Shown one piece after another: positions 17,083 through 25,418 of a stretch of 64,000 nucleotides of DNA. The notes below the pieces were generated by a model. That model was not told the DNA's origin, made no database searches, and saw nothing but the letters and a program-made list of their open reading frames with translations. The position numbers were made by a program, and so were the translations under genes. The DNA comes from CAWKOH01 sp963851245. GTDB lineage: Bacteria; Actinomycetota; Acidimicrobiia; Acidimicrobiales; Palsa-688. Numbering within the stretch: the first letter of the stretch is position 1; every line of letters begins with the position of its first letter. The DNA is taken from positions 248,001-312,000 of the forward strand of contig CAWKOH010000012.1 of NCBI GenBank assembly GCA_963851245.1, written 5' to 3'.

Positions 17083-17163
17083 GTTCGCCTCCATGACCTG
17101 CGCGCGATCCTCGCATGGTTCTCGCGCCGGCCGGACCAGCGCAAGCGCGGGGTACGATGCCCA

Positions 17164-17688
17164 ATGGCTTCGGCGCCGGATACCTGGTGGCTCGGTGAAC
17201 GATCGTGGCATGGCGGCTGCGACGAGATTCCGTTGCCGTCGGGACCGGGTCGACTCTGGCTGTGCGGCAAGCGGTTCGTGGGTCCCGACCCCGAGGAAGC
17301 CCTGGCAGCCGTAGGCGCCGACGGCATCGTGTGTTTGTGCGAGGGCCACGAGCTGCGAGACCGGTACCCGGACTATGTCGACTGGCTTACGACGGAACCG
17401 GCTCGGGCGATCTGGTTTCCGATTCCTGATGTTCATGCCCCCGAAGTGGCCACCGCCATTGACCTCCTCGATGGCTTACGAGCCTTGTTGATCAGTGGCG
17501 AGAGGTTGATCATGCACTGTGGTGCAGGGGTCGGTCGTGCAGGGACCATGGCGGCGGCGCTGCTCATCAGAATGGGACAATCCCGCGCCCAGGCTTTGTC
17601 AACCGTGGCTGCCCATCGTCCTATGGCTGGTCCCGAGGCCGGCGCCCAGGAGACCTTTCTGGTACAGGTTGCGGACCGGACTATCTGA
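17164..17688 (+). CDS. Protein-tyrosine/dual-specificity-type phosphatase
   Basis: 174 residues. The P-loop HCGAGVGRAG gives the Cys119-x5-Arg125 catalytic signature of Cys-based phosphatases. PIPDVHAP contains the likely general acid Asp89. Upstream LWLCGKRFVG and the IVCLCEGHEL turn fit the compact DSP fold (compare fused cyclin-kinase-inhibitor-like and Rv-type phosphatases). The residue after the catalytic Arg is Ala rather than Ser/Thr, so activity may be altered. The start ATG 17164 was chosen because upstream sequence overlaps the divergent SDR. It may act on phosphotyrosine or phosphoinositides; unknown. Confidence 0.8.
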   Translation: MASAPDTWWLGERSWHGGCDEIPLPSGPGRLWLCGKRFVGPDPEEALAAVGADGIVCLCEGHELRDRYPDYVDWLTTEPARAIWFPIPDVHAPEVATAIDLLDGLRALLISGERLIMHCGAGVGRAGTMAAALLIRMGQSRAQALSTVAAHRPMAGPEAGAQETFLVQVADRTI

Positions 17689-17723
17689 GGCAGCCGATCG
17701 GGCTGAGATGGCAGGCTGGCTGC

Positions 17724-18791
17724 ATGTCAGAAGAACGGGACCGGTTGGCAGCCTTTTCGTTACGAGTGTGGGGATACAAGCAGGGCGAGGTCATCTCGCT
17801 GATGATTCACCTGGGAGACCGTCTCGGGTTGTACCGGGCCATGGCCGGCCGGGGGCCTATGACCGCCGACGACCTCGGTGCGGCAACTGGGCTTCACAGG
17901 AGATGGCTCCTCGAATGGCTCCGCAGCCAGGCGGCCGCGTCCCTGGTGGACACCGTGAACGGCGAGACCTTCGAGTTGTCGCCTGAGGCGGCGGCGGTGC
18001 TGGCGGACCACGCGGACAGTCTCTGGTTTGCCGCCGGGGCCTTTCAGGGTGGGGTGGCCCCGCCCGAGGTCGTGGATCGACTGGCGGGCGCGTTCGAGTC
18101 GGGCGTAGGCCTGACCTACGACGATCTCGGCCCGTCAGCCGCCCATGCCGTCGAGCGCATGCTCGAGCCGTGGACCAGGCTCGCCCTGGTGCCGTTGATA
18201 CTGCCTGTGCTCGAAGGCGTGACCGATCGACTCGAAGCCGGCGCTCTTGTGGCAGACGTCGGGTGTGGCTCCGGTGTGGCCCTTTGCACCCTGGCCGAAG
18301 CTTTTCCCGCTTCCCGATTCGAGGGATTCGACCCGTCCCGGCATGCCATCGATCGGGCTCGGGCCCGGGTGGCGGCGACTGGCATGGCCAACGTCGAACT
18401 GCGGGAGGTCGGCGCCGACGGCCTTCCCGACGACGGTCGCTACGACTTGGTTCTGACGCTCGATTGTGTGCACGACATGCCCCGGCCGGCTGAGGCTATC
18501 GCTGCCATCCGGCGGAGCATAAGTCCGGACGGGACCTGGCTGATCAAGGACATCCGGTCGAGCCCGACCTGGCAAGACAACACCAAGAACCCTGTTCTGG
18601 CCCTCATGTACGGGACATCGGTCGCGTGCTGCATGTCTTCGGCCCTCTCGGAACCGGGCGGGGCCGGGTTGGGGACTTTGGGCTTCTACCCGGAGCTCGC
18701 CGAGCGCATGTGCCGCGACGCTGGGTTCAGTCGTTTCCGGATCCACGACGTGGAGGATCCGGCCAACCTCTACTACGAAGTTCGGCCCTGA
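17724..18791 (+). CDS. SAM-dependent methyltransferase with winged-helix N-domain (Rv2258c-like)
   Basis: 355 residues. An N-terminal winged-helix dimerisation domain (about 20-110: LGDRLGLYRAMAGRGPMTADDLGAATGL followed by RRWLLEWLRS) precedes the class I Rossmann domain with SAM motif DVGCGSG at 178-184, acidic FEGFDPS and post-motif LVLTLDCVHDMPRP. This arrangement matches O-methyltransferase-like proteins such as mycobacterial Rv2258c, whose substrates are unknown. It lies 35 bases after the phosphatase and may be co-transcribed. Confidence 0.88.
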   Translation: MSEERDRLAAFSLRVWGYKQGEVISLMIHLGDRLGLYRAMAGRGPMTADDLGAATGLHRRWLLEWLRSQAAASLVDTVNGETFELSPEAAAVLADHADSLWFAAGAFQGGVAPPEVVDRLAGAFESGVGLTYDDLGPSAAHAVERMLEPWTRLALVPLILPVLEGVTDRLEAGALVADVGCGSGVALCTLAEAFPASRFEGFDPSRHAIDRARARVAATGMANVELREVGADGLPDDGRYDLVLTLDCVHDMPRPAEAIAAIRRSISPDGTWLIKDIRSSPTWQDNTKNPVLALMYGTSVACCMSSALSEPGGAGLGTLGFYPELAERMCRDAGFSRFRIHDVEDPANLYYEVRP

Positions 18792-18877
18792 TCGACTTGG
18801 CGTCCTGAGGCCGTCTCCGCTGGCTTTAGTCTGGAGGCCGTACCCGGATACTTATGAGCACCTGGTCGGAGGGAACT

Positions 18878-19828
18878 ATGGCGACGGCTGTAGACGGCGA
18901 TCCCCTGCTTGATGTTGACCTCGATCTGTCGCAGCACCTTGACCAGCTGGAGCTGGACGAGAGCGACGACGACGACGAGCCCGTACTGCGATGGAGAGAC
19001 GGGAGGTTGGTCGACACCTGGAGGGAGGGCTACCCCTATCCGGAACGCATGCCCAGGCCCGACTACGAGGTGATCAAGCGACTCTTGCAGATCGAGCTGC
19101 TGAAGCTTCAGAACTGGGTCAAAGACTCCGGGCTGCGCATCGTCATCCTTTTCGAGGGCAGGGACGCGGCGGGCAAAGGGGGAACCATCAAGCGGTTCAC
19201 CGAGCACCTCAACCCGAGGGGCGCCAATGTGATCGCCCTCGAGAAGCCGACCGAGCGCGAGCGGGGGGAGTGGTATTTCCAGCGCTACATCCGCCACCTC
19301 CCGACATCGGGCGAGATAGTCCTTTTCGATCGCTCGTGGTACAACCGGGCCGGTGTCGAGCGAGTGATGGGCTACTGCACAGACGAGCAGTACGAGACCT
19401 TCGTCCATCAAGCCCCGGAGTTCGAGCGACTTCTGGCAACGGATGGCACCGCGTTGATAAAGCTGTGGTTCTCGGTTTCGCGTGCCGAGCAGCGAACACG
19501 TTTCCTGATCCGACGTATCGACCCGGTCCGTCAGTGGAAGCTGTCGCCGACCGATCTGGCGTCGCTCGACCGCTGGGACGATTACACCGTCGCCAAGGAA
19601 GCGATGTTCGCGCTGACCGATACCGGGCACGCTCCCTGGACGGTCGTCAAGAGCAACGATAAAAAGCGGGCTCGCATAAACGCCATGCGCTATGTGCTGA
19701 GCCAGTTCGACTATCCCCGGCGGGATGAGTCCATCGTGGGGGTTCCAGACCCGCTCGTCGTGGGGCCGGCTTCGGAGGTGTACGAGCACGGCGAGTCGCC
19801 GGGGCGGGTGCGGCCGGCCGGCGACTAG
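18878..19828 (+). CDS. ppk2: Polyphosphate kinase 2
   Basis: Uses polyphosphate to phosphorylate nucleotides (or the reverse). Walker A GRDAAGKGGT, lid-region NPRGANVIALEKPTERERGEWYFQRY, Walker B FDRSWYNRAGVERVMGYC and the conserved RRIDPVRQWKLSPTD and NDKKRARINAMR segments make the PPK2 assignment secure. An acidic N-terminal tail (LDESDDDDE) is present. ATG 18878 has a GGAGGG site 4-9 bases upstream and is preferred over ATG 18854. 316 residues. Single-domain length suggests class I (NDP kinase direction), but class cannot be fixed by eye. Confidence 0.95.
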   Translation: MATAVDGDPLLDVDLDLSQHLDQLELDESDDDDEPVLRWRDGRLVDTWREGYPYPERMPRPDYEVIKRLLQIELLKLQNWVKDSGLRIVILFEGRDAAGKGGTIKRFTEHLNPRGANVIALEKPTERERGEWYFQRYIRHLPTSGEIVLFDRSWYNRAGVERVMGYCTDEQYETFVHQAPEFERLLATDGTALIKLWFSVSRAEQRTRFLIRRIDPVRQWKLSPTDLASLDRWDDYTVAKEAMFALTDTGHAPWTVVKSNDKKRARINAMRYVLSQFDYPRRDESIVGVPDPLVVGPASEVYEHGESPGRVRPAGD

Positions 19829-20148
19829 GGGACCGGGTCCGGCGGGCGGTTGCCGGCGGGCTGGGGTCCGCCGGGCTGGGGGGCCTCCGTCGAATGGCAG
19901 AGGTCGGTGCCGCCGTGGGCGCCGGCCGGCCTGCCGAGCGCCCGAGTGCCGGATGTTCAACAGAACGCAACACCGGTCATGATTGAAAGCCGACCCTCGT
20001 TGCGTTAAGGCGAAATATCGAACCTAAGGCAACAGAGGTCAGCGAAAATTCTGGACTGCTGTTGCGTTCTGTCGGTGGTCACTCTGTGGCTGGGTGTCGT
20101 GCCCGGTCGGCGGGCCGGCGACACGGCGGCCGTTCTGCCACGGCGCTC

Positions 20149-20204
20149 GCCCTCGACGACCCGCCCTCGATGACCCGCCCTCGATGACCCGCCCTCGCCG
20201 ACCC
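20149..20204. repeat. 14-bp tandem repeat, 4 copies
   Basis: GCCCTCGACGACCC, GCCCTCGATGACCC twice and GCCCTCGCCGACCC in direct succession. Intergenic, upstream of an SDR gene. Confidence 0.9.
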
Positions 20205-20222
20205 GGCCCCACGACCTGCCGC

Positions 20223-20251
20223 CTGCAAGACTGCAAGACTGCAAGACTGCA
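20223..20251. repeat. 8-bp tandem repeat CTGCAAGA, 3.6 copies
   Basis: Three full CTGCAAGA units plus CTGCA, ending 3 bases before the GTG start of the SDR gene, where a ribosome site would be expected. No Shine-Dalgarno sequence is left at that position. Confidence 0.9.
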
Positions 20252-20254
20252 CCC

Positions 20255-21166
20255 GTGGCGTTCACCAAAGACGACGACCGGGTGGCCGTCATCACCGGAG
20301 GGGCGAGCGGCATCGGCCTGGCCACCGCTCGCCTTCTGTCCGAACAGGGGTGGCAGCTGGTGCTGGCGGACATCGAAGCGGATCGCCTGCACGAGGCCGC
20401 CCGCGACCTCGACGCCAGCGGCCATAAGAGCGTGCAAGAAGTGGTGACCGACGTGGCGTCCAAGGAGTCGGTCGACGCCCTGGCCGAGGCCACTTACGAG
20501 CGTTTCGGCCGGGCGGATGTGGTGTTCAACAACGCCGGCGTCGCCATGGCCGGTCCGACTGTCAACATGACCCACGCCGACTGGACCTGGGTGCTGGAAG
20601 TCGACCTGTGGGGCCCGATCCACGGGGTGGAGGCGTTTCTCCCTCGCATGGTCGCGCAGGGCCGGGGCGGTCATCTCTTGTTCACGGCGTCTTTCGCCGG
20701 GTTGGCGCCGAACATCGGCCTCGGGCCCTACTGCGTGGCCAAGTACGGAGTGGTGGGCCTGGCCGAGGTGTTGCACAGGGAGTTGCGCCAGAGCGGAATC
20801 GGGGTTTCGGTACTTTGCCCGATGCGGGTCGAGACCGACATCGGCCGGTCCCAGCGGAACCGGCCCACCGAGTTGGGTGGTCCGGGGCCGGTCCGGGACG
20901 ACCCAGCTGACCCCGCCGGCGGCGCCGGCGCCGCAGCCGCTACCCAATCCGCCGCCCCCGCCGGCCCCGCCCTCCCCGCCGGCCCCACCCCCGCCGGCGA
21001 CCGAATAGCCGGACGCATCCTGCCGGTCAGGGTGGTGGCCGAACAGGTGGTCGCCGCTATCGGAACCGACCGTCTCTATATCGTCCCCCACGAGGAGAGC
21101 CGGGAGATGATCCGCCGGCGTTTCCAGCGGATCGATCAGGCTTTCGAAGGGTCCTCCGCCGTCTAG
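20255..21166 (+). CDS. SDR oxidoreductase with low-complexity Pro/Ala insertion
   Basis: 303 residues from GTG 20255. Classical SDR features: TGGASGIG cofactor loop, NNAGVAM, FTASFAG catalytic Ser region and YCVAKYG with Tyr/Lys. The unusual part is a Gly/Pro/Ala-rich stretch at about 206-247 (DPADPAGGAGAAAATQ and onward), where related enzymes have a short substrate loop. The family tail resumes at VRVVAEQVVAAIG. The insert is encoded by simple GCC/CCG-rich DNA and probably arose by repeat expansion. The start abuts an 8-bp tandem repeat with no ribosome site, so initiation may be weak or leaderless. Confidence 0.85.
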   Translation: MAFTKDDDRVAVITGGASGIGLATARLLSEQGWQLVLADIEADRLHEAARDLDASGHKSVQEVVTDVASKESVDALAEATYERFGRADVVFNNAGVAMAGPTVNMTHADWTWVLEVDLWGPIHGVEAFLPRMVAQGRGGHLLFTASFAGLAPNIGLGPYCVAKYGVVGLAEVLHRELRQSGIGVSVLCPMRVETDIGRSQRNRPTELGGPGPVRDDPADPAGGAGAAAATQSAAPAGPALPAGPTPAGDRIAGRILPVRVVAEQVVAAIGTDRLYIVPHEESREMIRRRFQRIDQAFEGSSAV

Positions 21167-21178
21167 CGTTCCTTCCGT

Positions 21179-21814
21179 ATGTATATAGCTCCATCCGATG
21201 CCAGCTTCGGCGAGGACGAATGGCGTCCCTTCGTGGAGTCACAGGGTTTCGGTCACCTGGTGGCGTCAGGTCGGGATCGAGATGTGCCGGTGGTGGTTCC
21301 TACCCAGTTCGTTCTCGAGGGAGACCAGGTATTCCTGCACCTGGCCGGCCCCAACCCGATCTTTGAGGCTCTGGCCGAGCAGCCCAAGGTCCTCCTCAGC
21401 GTGGCCGGCGACTGGGCCTTCATACCGTCCAACTGGAGAGTCGTCGGCGATGAGGATCCGGCCTTCGGCATACCGACCACCTATTACGCCGCCGTTCAGC
21501 TGATCGGCACCGCCACCGTTGACCGGAGTCCAGCCGCGGTGGCCGCCGTGCTGCGCCGTCAGCTGGCGGTTATACAGCCGCAGGTCGAGATCGCCGACCC
21601 GGAAGTGGTCCACCAGGCCAAGTTGCGCGCTATTCGAGCCGTCACCATCGCCGTCGAGGAGGTGAGAGCGAAGTTCAAGTACGGCACGGGCATCGACTCT
21701 GCCCATGGTCAGGCGGTGGTCGACCACCTCAGGCTGCGGGCCGGGCCGGGTGACCTCGCTGCCGCTCGCCATGCCATCCGCCGCGACCGGACGCAGGGTG
21801 CCCTCGGTGGCTAA
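21179..21814 (+). CDS. PaiB-like FMN-binding protein
   Basis: 211 residues beginning MYIAPSDASFGEDEWRPFVES, the characteristic start of the PaiB/FMN-binding split-barrel family. Other hallmarks are PTQFVLEGDQVFLHLAGPNPIFEAL, AFIPSNWR, TYYAAVQLIGTATV and VTIAVEEVRAKFKYG. In Bacillus the family was described as a negative regulator of sporulation and degradative enzymes; elsewhere it is simply a flavin-binding protein. It follows the SDR by 12 bases, so the two are probably co-transcribed. Its stop overlaps the convergent gene's stop. Confidence 0.9.
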   Translation: MYIAPSDASFGEDEWRPFVESQGFGHLVASGRDRDVPVVVPTQFVLEGDQVFLHLAGPNPIFEALAEQPKVLLSVAGDWAFIPSNWRVVGDEDPAFGIPTTYYAAVQLIGTATVDRSPAAVAAVLRRQLAVIQPQVEIADPEVVHQAKLRAIRAVTIAVEEVRAKFKYGTGIDSAHGQAVVDHLRLRAGPGDLAAARHAIRRDRTQGALGG

Positions 21815-22191
21815 CCATCGGCGCCTGCCGCCGGCGCCTGACCGTCAGGGGCGGACGGGCCCTGATTCTCAGGGCCGAGAGCAGCGAAAGCGTCCAGCAT
21901 CGGGACGCCATCGTCGGGGACCGAGATGGCCAGGCTCACGGCATCCGGCTGGATCCGGAGCGAAAAGTCGAAGAATGGGCAGCAGGCCTTCTCGCGACGG
22001 GCCAGGGTGATGATCTCGCCCAGCCGGGCTGGATCGTCCCGGAGCTTGATGATGAGTTCGGTAGGCGTCAGCCGTCGGGTTGCAACGGCGGCGGCCCCCA
22101 GGAGGGCGCGCCATTCGTCCAGTTGATCGCGGGCATCGACCGCGGAGAGAGTGCAGGAGATCGGGACCGGGGGTGGGAGCGGTTCGCTCAA
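21811..22191 (-). CDS. Conserved hypothetical protein with CC metal-type motif
   Basis: About 126 residues; the start is probably TTG 22191 (LSEPLPPPVPISCTL), because the open frame above it is low-complexity. Recognisable core: ISCTLSAVDARDQLDEWRALL, then LIIKLRDD and the ARREKACCPFFDFSLRI segment with a Cys pair, then VSLAISVP and LDAFAALG. Small actinobacterial proteins with this EWxxLL and CCxFF pattern exist and are usually unannotated; the Cys pair suggests metal or thiol chemistry. No function can be assigned. Confidence 0.6.
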   Translation of the reverse strand: MSEPLPPPVPISCTLSAVDARDQLDEWRALLGAAAVATRRLTPTELIIKLRDDPARLGEIITLARREKACCPFFDFSLRIQPDAVSLAISVPDDGVPMLDAFAALGPENQGPSAPDGQAPAAGADG

Positions 22192-22309
22192 GGTGAGGGG
22201 CTCGGGAGGGGCAGCCTGGCACAGTTGACCGGAGCCAGTTCGGACGTCACTGGACCAGTGTGCCCGCCCTCGAGAGGGTTCGGGGATCCGGAGTGGACCG
22301 GCGCCGGGG

Positions 22310-22537
22310 CTAGCGGCTGGAAGCCGGCCTGATGTGGAGGGGAACAGCGAACACGAAGCGGAGCAGAGCCCGGCGGCGGGACCGCGGCGATCGGGATTGC
22401 GCTGATCGGGACCCGGTTGATCGGGACCCAATAGATCGGGATCGGGGAAGCGCCCTCAGGCGGTGACCCCCGAGGCCGCGGAGTTCTTCCTGGCGATAAC
22501 GGGCCGATTCTGCCAGCAGCACTGGATGGGTGGTCAT
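22310..22537 (-). CDS. Small basic protein, possible
   Basis: 75 residues from ATG 22537 (MTTHPVLLAESARYRQEELRG). The first 30 residues look like the N-terminal helix of small actinobacterial proteins rich in Gln/Glu/Arg. After that the frame enters a 15-bp DNA repeat encoding SRSIG, SRSTG, SRSAQ and SRSPR pentapeptides and then becomes Arg-rich. It is a real short gene extended by repeats, or chance; it diverges from the WYL regulator 62 bases away. Confidence 0.35.
   Translation of the reverse strand: MTTHPVLLAESARYRQEELRGLGGHRLRALPRSRSIGSRSTGSRSAQSRSPRSRRRALLRFVFAVPLHIRPASSR
22389..22447. repeat. 15-bp tandem repeat GATCGGGA-type, 4 copies
   Basis: GATCGGGATTGCGCT, GATCGGGACCCGGTT, GATCGGGACCCAATA and GATCGGGATCGGGG in a row. 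The first eight bases are invariant and the last seven vary. Confidence 0.9.
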
Positions 22538-22599
22538 GACCCGAACCTAAGAGAGGATGCGGACAGTTCCTGTCCGCAATACGAATATTCTCCGAGATC

Positions 22600-23550
22600 G
22601 TGGCAGACACCGCGGCTCGCCTTTTACGCCTTCTCGGTTTGTTGCAGAGGCAGGCCTTCTGGGGTGGCCAGGAGCTGGCGGACCGCCTCGGTGTAGGCAC
22701 GAGGACCCTTAGGAGGGACGCCGAACGGTTGCGAGGCTTGGGCTATCTGGTCGAGACGACCCCCGGTCCTGGTGGCGGTTACCGCCTCGGGGTCGGCGCC
22801 GACCTTCCGCCCCTCCTGCTCGACGACGACGAAGCCATGGCGGTGGCTGTCGTCCTGGGCGTCTCCGCCGGCGCCGCCATACCGGGCATCGAGCGGGCTG
22901 CGCTCGCCACCCTCTCCCGCGTCGACCGCCTCCTTCCACCGCGATTGCGCAGCCAGCTGGCGGCCCTGCGCGCCACCACCGTCGCCCTCATGTCAACCCC
23001 CGATGTCGTTCCGGCCGAGAGCCTGGTCAGGTTGGCCCGGGCCTGCGACGGCCACGAGCGGGCCATGTTCGACTATCGCAGCCGGCAGGGGGACCGGAGC
23101 GAGCGGCGGGTCGAGCCGCATTGGCTGGTAGCCACCGATCGCCGCTGGTACCTGGTTGCACATGACCTGGACCGGCAGGACTGGCGCACCTTTCGGGTCG
23201 ATCGCATCGGCGAGATCCGCCTCACCGGGCAGACCTTCGAGCCCCGCCCCCTTCAGGATCCGGCCCGCTTGGTCTCGGAGTCGATCGCCCTGGCCCCCTA
23301 CCTGATCCAGGCCCGGATCGAGGTGGCGGCCCCGGCCGAGGAGGTGGCCCGCCGGGTGCCAGCCGACATGGGGGTGGTCACGGCCTCCGGGGCCCGGACA
23401 TCCACCCTCCATCTCGGCGCCGAGAGCCTCGAATGGATCGCCGGGTATCTGGTCGGTACCGGTCTGACGTTCGAAGTGGCCGAGCCCATCGAGCTGAGGG
23501 ACTATCTGGCGGCGGTCGGGACCAGGCTGACCGCCGCGCACGGACCTTGA
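22600..23550 (+). CDS. WYL-domain transcriptional regulator
   Basis: 316 residues from GTG 22600. N-terminal helix-turn-helix (LLRLLGLLQRQAFWGGQELADRLGV followed by RTLRRDAERLRGLGY) with the wing TPGPGGGYRLG. The central helical linker is followed by the WYL sensor domain (about 150-225: WLVATDRRWYLVAHDLDRQDWRTFRVDRI) and a WCX C-terminal extension ending LRDYLAAVGTRLTAAH. WYL proteins bind nucleic-acid or nucleotide ligands and mostly repress or activate neighbours. It diverges from two small minus-strand genes, the likely targets. Confidence 0.93.
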   Translation: MADTAARLLRLLGLLQRQAFWGGQELADRLGVGTRTLRRDAERLRGLGYLVETTPGPGGGYRLGVGADLPPLLLDDDEAMAVAVVLGVSAGAAIPGIERAALATLSRVDRLLPPRLRSQLAALRATTVALMSTPDVVPAESLVRLARACDGHERAMFDYRSRQGDRSERRVEPHWLVATDRRWYLVAHDLDRQDWRTFRVDRIGEIRLTGQTFEPRPLQDPARLVSESIALAPYLIQARIEVAAPAEEVARRVPADMGVVTASGARTSTLHLGAESLEWIAGYLVGTGLTFEVAEPIELRDYLAAVGTRLTAAHGP

Positions 23551-23567
23551 AATCGGGGGTGCGGTTC

Positions 23568-23597
23568 CTGCAACACACGAGACTGCAACGCACGAGA
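23568..23597. repeat. 15-bp tandem duplication
   Basis: CTGCAACACACGAGA followed directly by CTGCAACGCACGAGA, in the 101-base gap between the WYL gene and the next gene. Confidence 0.8.
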
Positions 23598-23651
23598 CAA
23601 CGGCGTGACCAAAGAGAGCGAACGCTCAGATTTGTTAGCCTCACCGACCGC

Positions 23652-24053
23652 ATGGATGACGCTGCCGCCGTCCTCGACAGGTACCTCAAAGCCCAGCGGG
23701 ACAAGGACCTCGACGCGCTCGTGTCGTGCTGGCACCCCGAGGTGGAGGTCACCCACCCTTTGCGGCCCGACCGCAGTTGGAGCGGCGCCGACTTCTACCG
23801 TCGCCAGTGGGACCGAATCTGGCGGGAGAACCCGCGGAGTCGTTTCGAGGTCGTCTCGAGTGGCGTCATCGGGAACAGGATCTATCTGGAGGCTCTGGTC
23901 GAGCACGCCGACGGAACCATGGTTCCGAACATGAACATCATGGAGGTCGAAGGAGGCCAGATCCGGCGGGCGAGGGTCTACACAGACCAGGTTGTGCGGG
24001 ACGGAGTCGACATGGACGACTTCGTCCGGGCCTTGAACCCGCACGCATCGTGA
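23652..24053 (+). CDS. NTF2/SnoaL-like protein
   Basis: 133 residues from ATG 23652 (MDDAAAVLDRYLKAQRDKDL). The N-terminal helix, then ALVSCWHPEVEVTHPL, then SGADFYRRQWDRIWRENP and a curved sheet (RFEVVSSGVIGNRIYLEALVEH, GTMVPNMNIMEVEGGQIRRARVYTD) form the cone fold of the SnoaL/NTF2 superfamily. Members act as small isomerases, dehydratases or binding proteins. It comes just before a CoA-transferase (4 bases), so a role in the same pathway is likely. Confidence 0.85.
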   Translation: MDDAAAVLDRYLKAQRDKDLDALVSCWHPEVEVTHPLRPDRSWSGADFYRRQWDRIWRENPRSRFEVVSSGVIGNRIYLEALVEHADGTMVPNMNIMEVEGGQIRRARVYTDQVVRDGVDMDDFVRALNPHAS

Positions 24054-24057
24054 CCTG

Positions 24058-25296
24058 ATGGGAGGGCCGCTCGACGGCGTGCGGGTGCTGGAAGTGGCTT
24101 CGCACGTGTTCGCCCCCATGGCCGGGGCTGTGCTCGCCGAGTGGGGCGCCGAGGTGATCAAGGTAGAGCACCCCGAGACGGGCGATCCATACCGGGGTCT
24201 GGTCACGGCCGGGCTCCACAAGGTGCACGCAGGCGCAGATGTCCAGTTCCATGCGGCCAACCGGGGCAAGCGATCCGTAGGCGTCGATCTCAAGCATCCC
24301 GAGGGCCGGGCCATCCTGTCCCGCCTGGTGGGCGCTGCTGATGTGTTCGTTACCAACCTCCGGGCCCCGGTCCTGGAGCGCCTGCGCCTCGGCGTCGCAG
24401 ACCTGCGAACCGACAATGCGTCCATCATCTACGTTCGGGCTAGCGCGTTCGGGCCGGCGGGACCCGATGCCGGGCGCGGCGGATACGACGCCGGGGCCTA
24501 CTGGGCCCGTAGCGGTATGCAGCACATATTGGCGTCGCCGGCAGGAGGGTGGCCGTATGCGCCGCCGGCCGCGTTCGGTGATGTGGTCGGCGGGATCACC
24601 ATCGCCGGAGCGGTCAGCACGGCTCTTTATCGCCGGGCCACCACGGGGGCGCCGTCGGTGATCGACGCCTCCCTGCTGGCGTCGGGAATGTGGCAGATCC
24701 AGATGGAGGTGACCAACGCCTGCATCGACCCACCCGAGACGGTCCCGGCCGTTCCCGGGGCGACCGACGCCGTCGCCGATCGTTACCAGGCCGCCAACCC
24801 ATTGATGCTGGCCTATCGGACGTCGGACGGGCGCTTCATCGTCTTGCAATTGCTCGCCTCCGATCGGCATTGGCCCGAACTGTGTCGAGCGCTTGGTGAG
24901 CCGGAAATGGCCACAGACAGCCGCTTCGCCGACATGGTCGCCAGGAAAAAGAACGCCCGGGCCTGCGTCGCTTGGCTCGACGAAGTTTTCGCTCGGCGCG
25001 ACTTCGCCGAATGGAGGCGGATACTTGCGGACTTCGAAGGTGAGTGGGTGCCCTCCCTTCGGCCGGAAGAACTTCTCGAGGATCCGCAGGTGGTGGCCAA
25101 TCGGTACCTCACTGACGTGGACCTCGGCAACGGTCACTTCCTGCCTCTCGTGGCCGTGCCCGTGCAGTTCGACGGACACCCGCCCCAATCGAGACGGGCG
25201 CCCGAGCCGGGCGAACACACCGAGGCGGTCCTCCAGGAGCTGGGCTTCTCCTGGGAGCAGATCGGTGACCTGAAGGACCGCAGGGCCATCCAGTAG
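24058..25296 (+). CDS. CaiB/BaiF class III CoA-transferase
   Basis: 412 residues. Family landmarks: GVRVLEVASHVFAPMAGAVLAEWGAEVIKVEHP at the N-terminus, NRGKRSVGVDLKHPEGRAIL, VFVTNLRAPVLERL, a GGYDAGAYWARSG substrate loop and AAFGDVVGG, which carries the likely catalytic Asp that forms the acyl-anhydride. The C-terminal lid helix ends EAVLQELGFSWEQIGDL. It would transfer CoA between acyl-CoA and a free acid. It opens a run with an SDR and molybdenum hydroxylase subunits. A short duplication (ATCCAGTAG at 25288 and again at 25308) covers its stop codon. Confidence 0.92.
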   Translation: MGGPLDGVRVLEVASHVFAPMAGAVLAEWGAEVIKVEHPETGDPYRGLVTAGLHKVHAGADVQFHAANRGKRSVGVDLKHPEGRAILSRLVGAADVFVTNLRAPVLERLRLGVADLRTDNASIIYVRASAFGPAGPDAGRGGYDAGAYWARSGMQHILASPAGGWPYAPPAAFGDVVGGITIAGAVSTALYRRATTGAPSVIDASLLASGMWQIQMEVTNACIDPPETVPAVPGATDAVADRYQAANPLMLAYRTSDGRFIVLQLLASDRHWPELCRALGEPEMATDSRFADMVARKKNARACVAWLDEVFARRDFAEWRRILADFEGEWVPSLRPEELLEDPQVVANRYLTDVDLGNGHFLPLVAVPVQFDGHPPQSRRAPEPGEHTEAVLQELGFSWEQIGDLKDRRAIQ

Positions 25297-25418
25297 GCAC
25301 CAAAGGCATCCAGTAGCCAAAAGGGCCGGCGAGGATCGGCGTTGCCCCTTCCTTCGGGTTCGTGCCATATTGGGTGGCGCCAAATGAACGCTTACTTCGA
25401 GCGCTGGGGGTGTTCCTG

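Larger units (their letters stand above)
19829..20254. other. 426-base non-coding region with repeats
   Basis: No convincing gene. It holds GC-rich sequence after ppk2, a 12-bp inverted repeat (ACAGAACGCAAC at 19960-19971, GTTGCGTTCTGT at 20061-20072) around a relatively AT-rich core with a partial third copy (GTTGCGTT at 19998), and then two tandem repeats just before the SDR gene. A promoter probably lies in the AT-rich core, but I cannot place -35/-10 boxes with confidence. Confidence 0.6.

Noticed and set aside
22188..22700. 170-codon minus-strand frame containing VPI-type pentapeptide repeats (IPIYWVPINRVPISAIPI)
   Set aside because: The periodicity comes from the 15-bp DNA repeat; the frame crosses the WYL gene start and has no domain.
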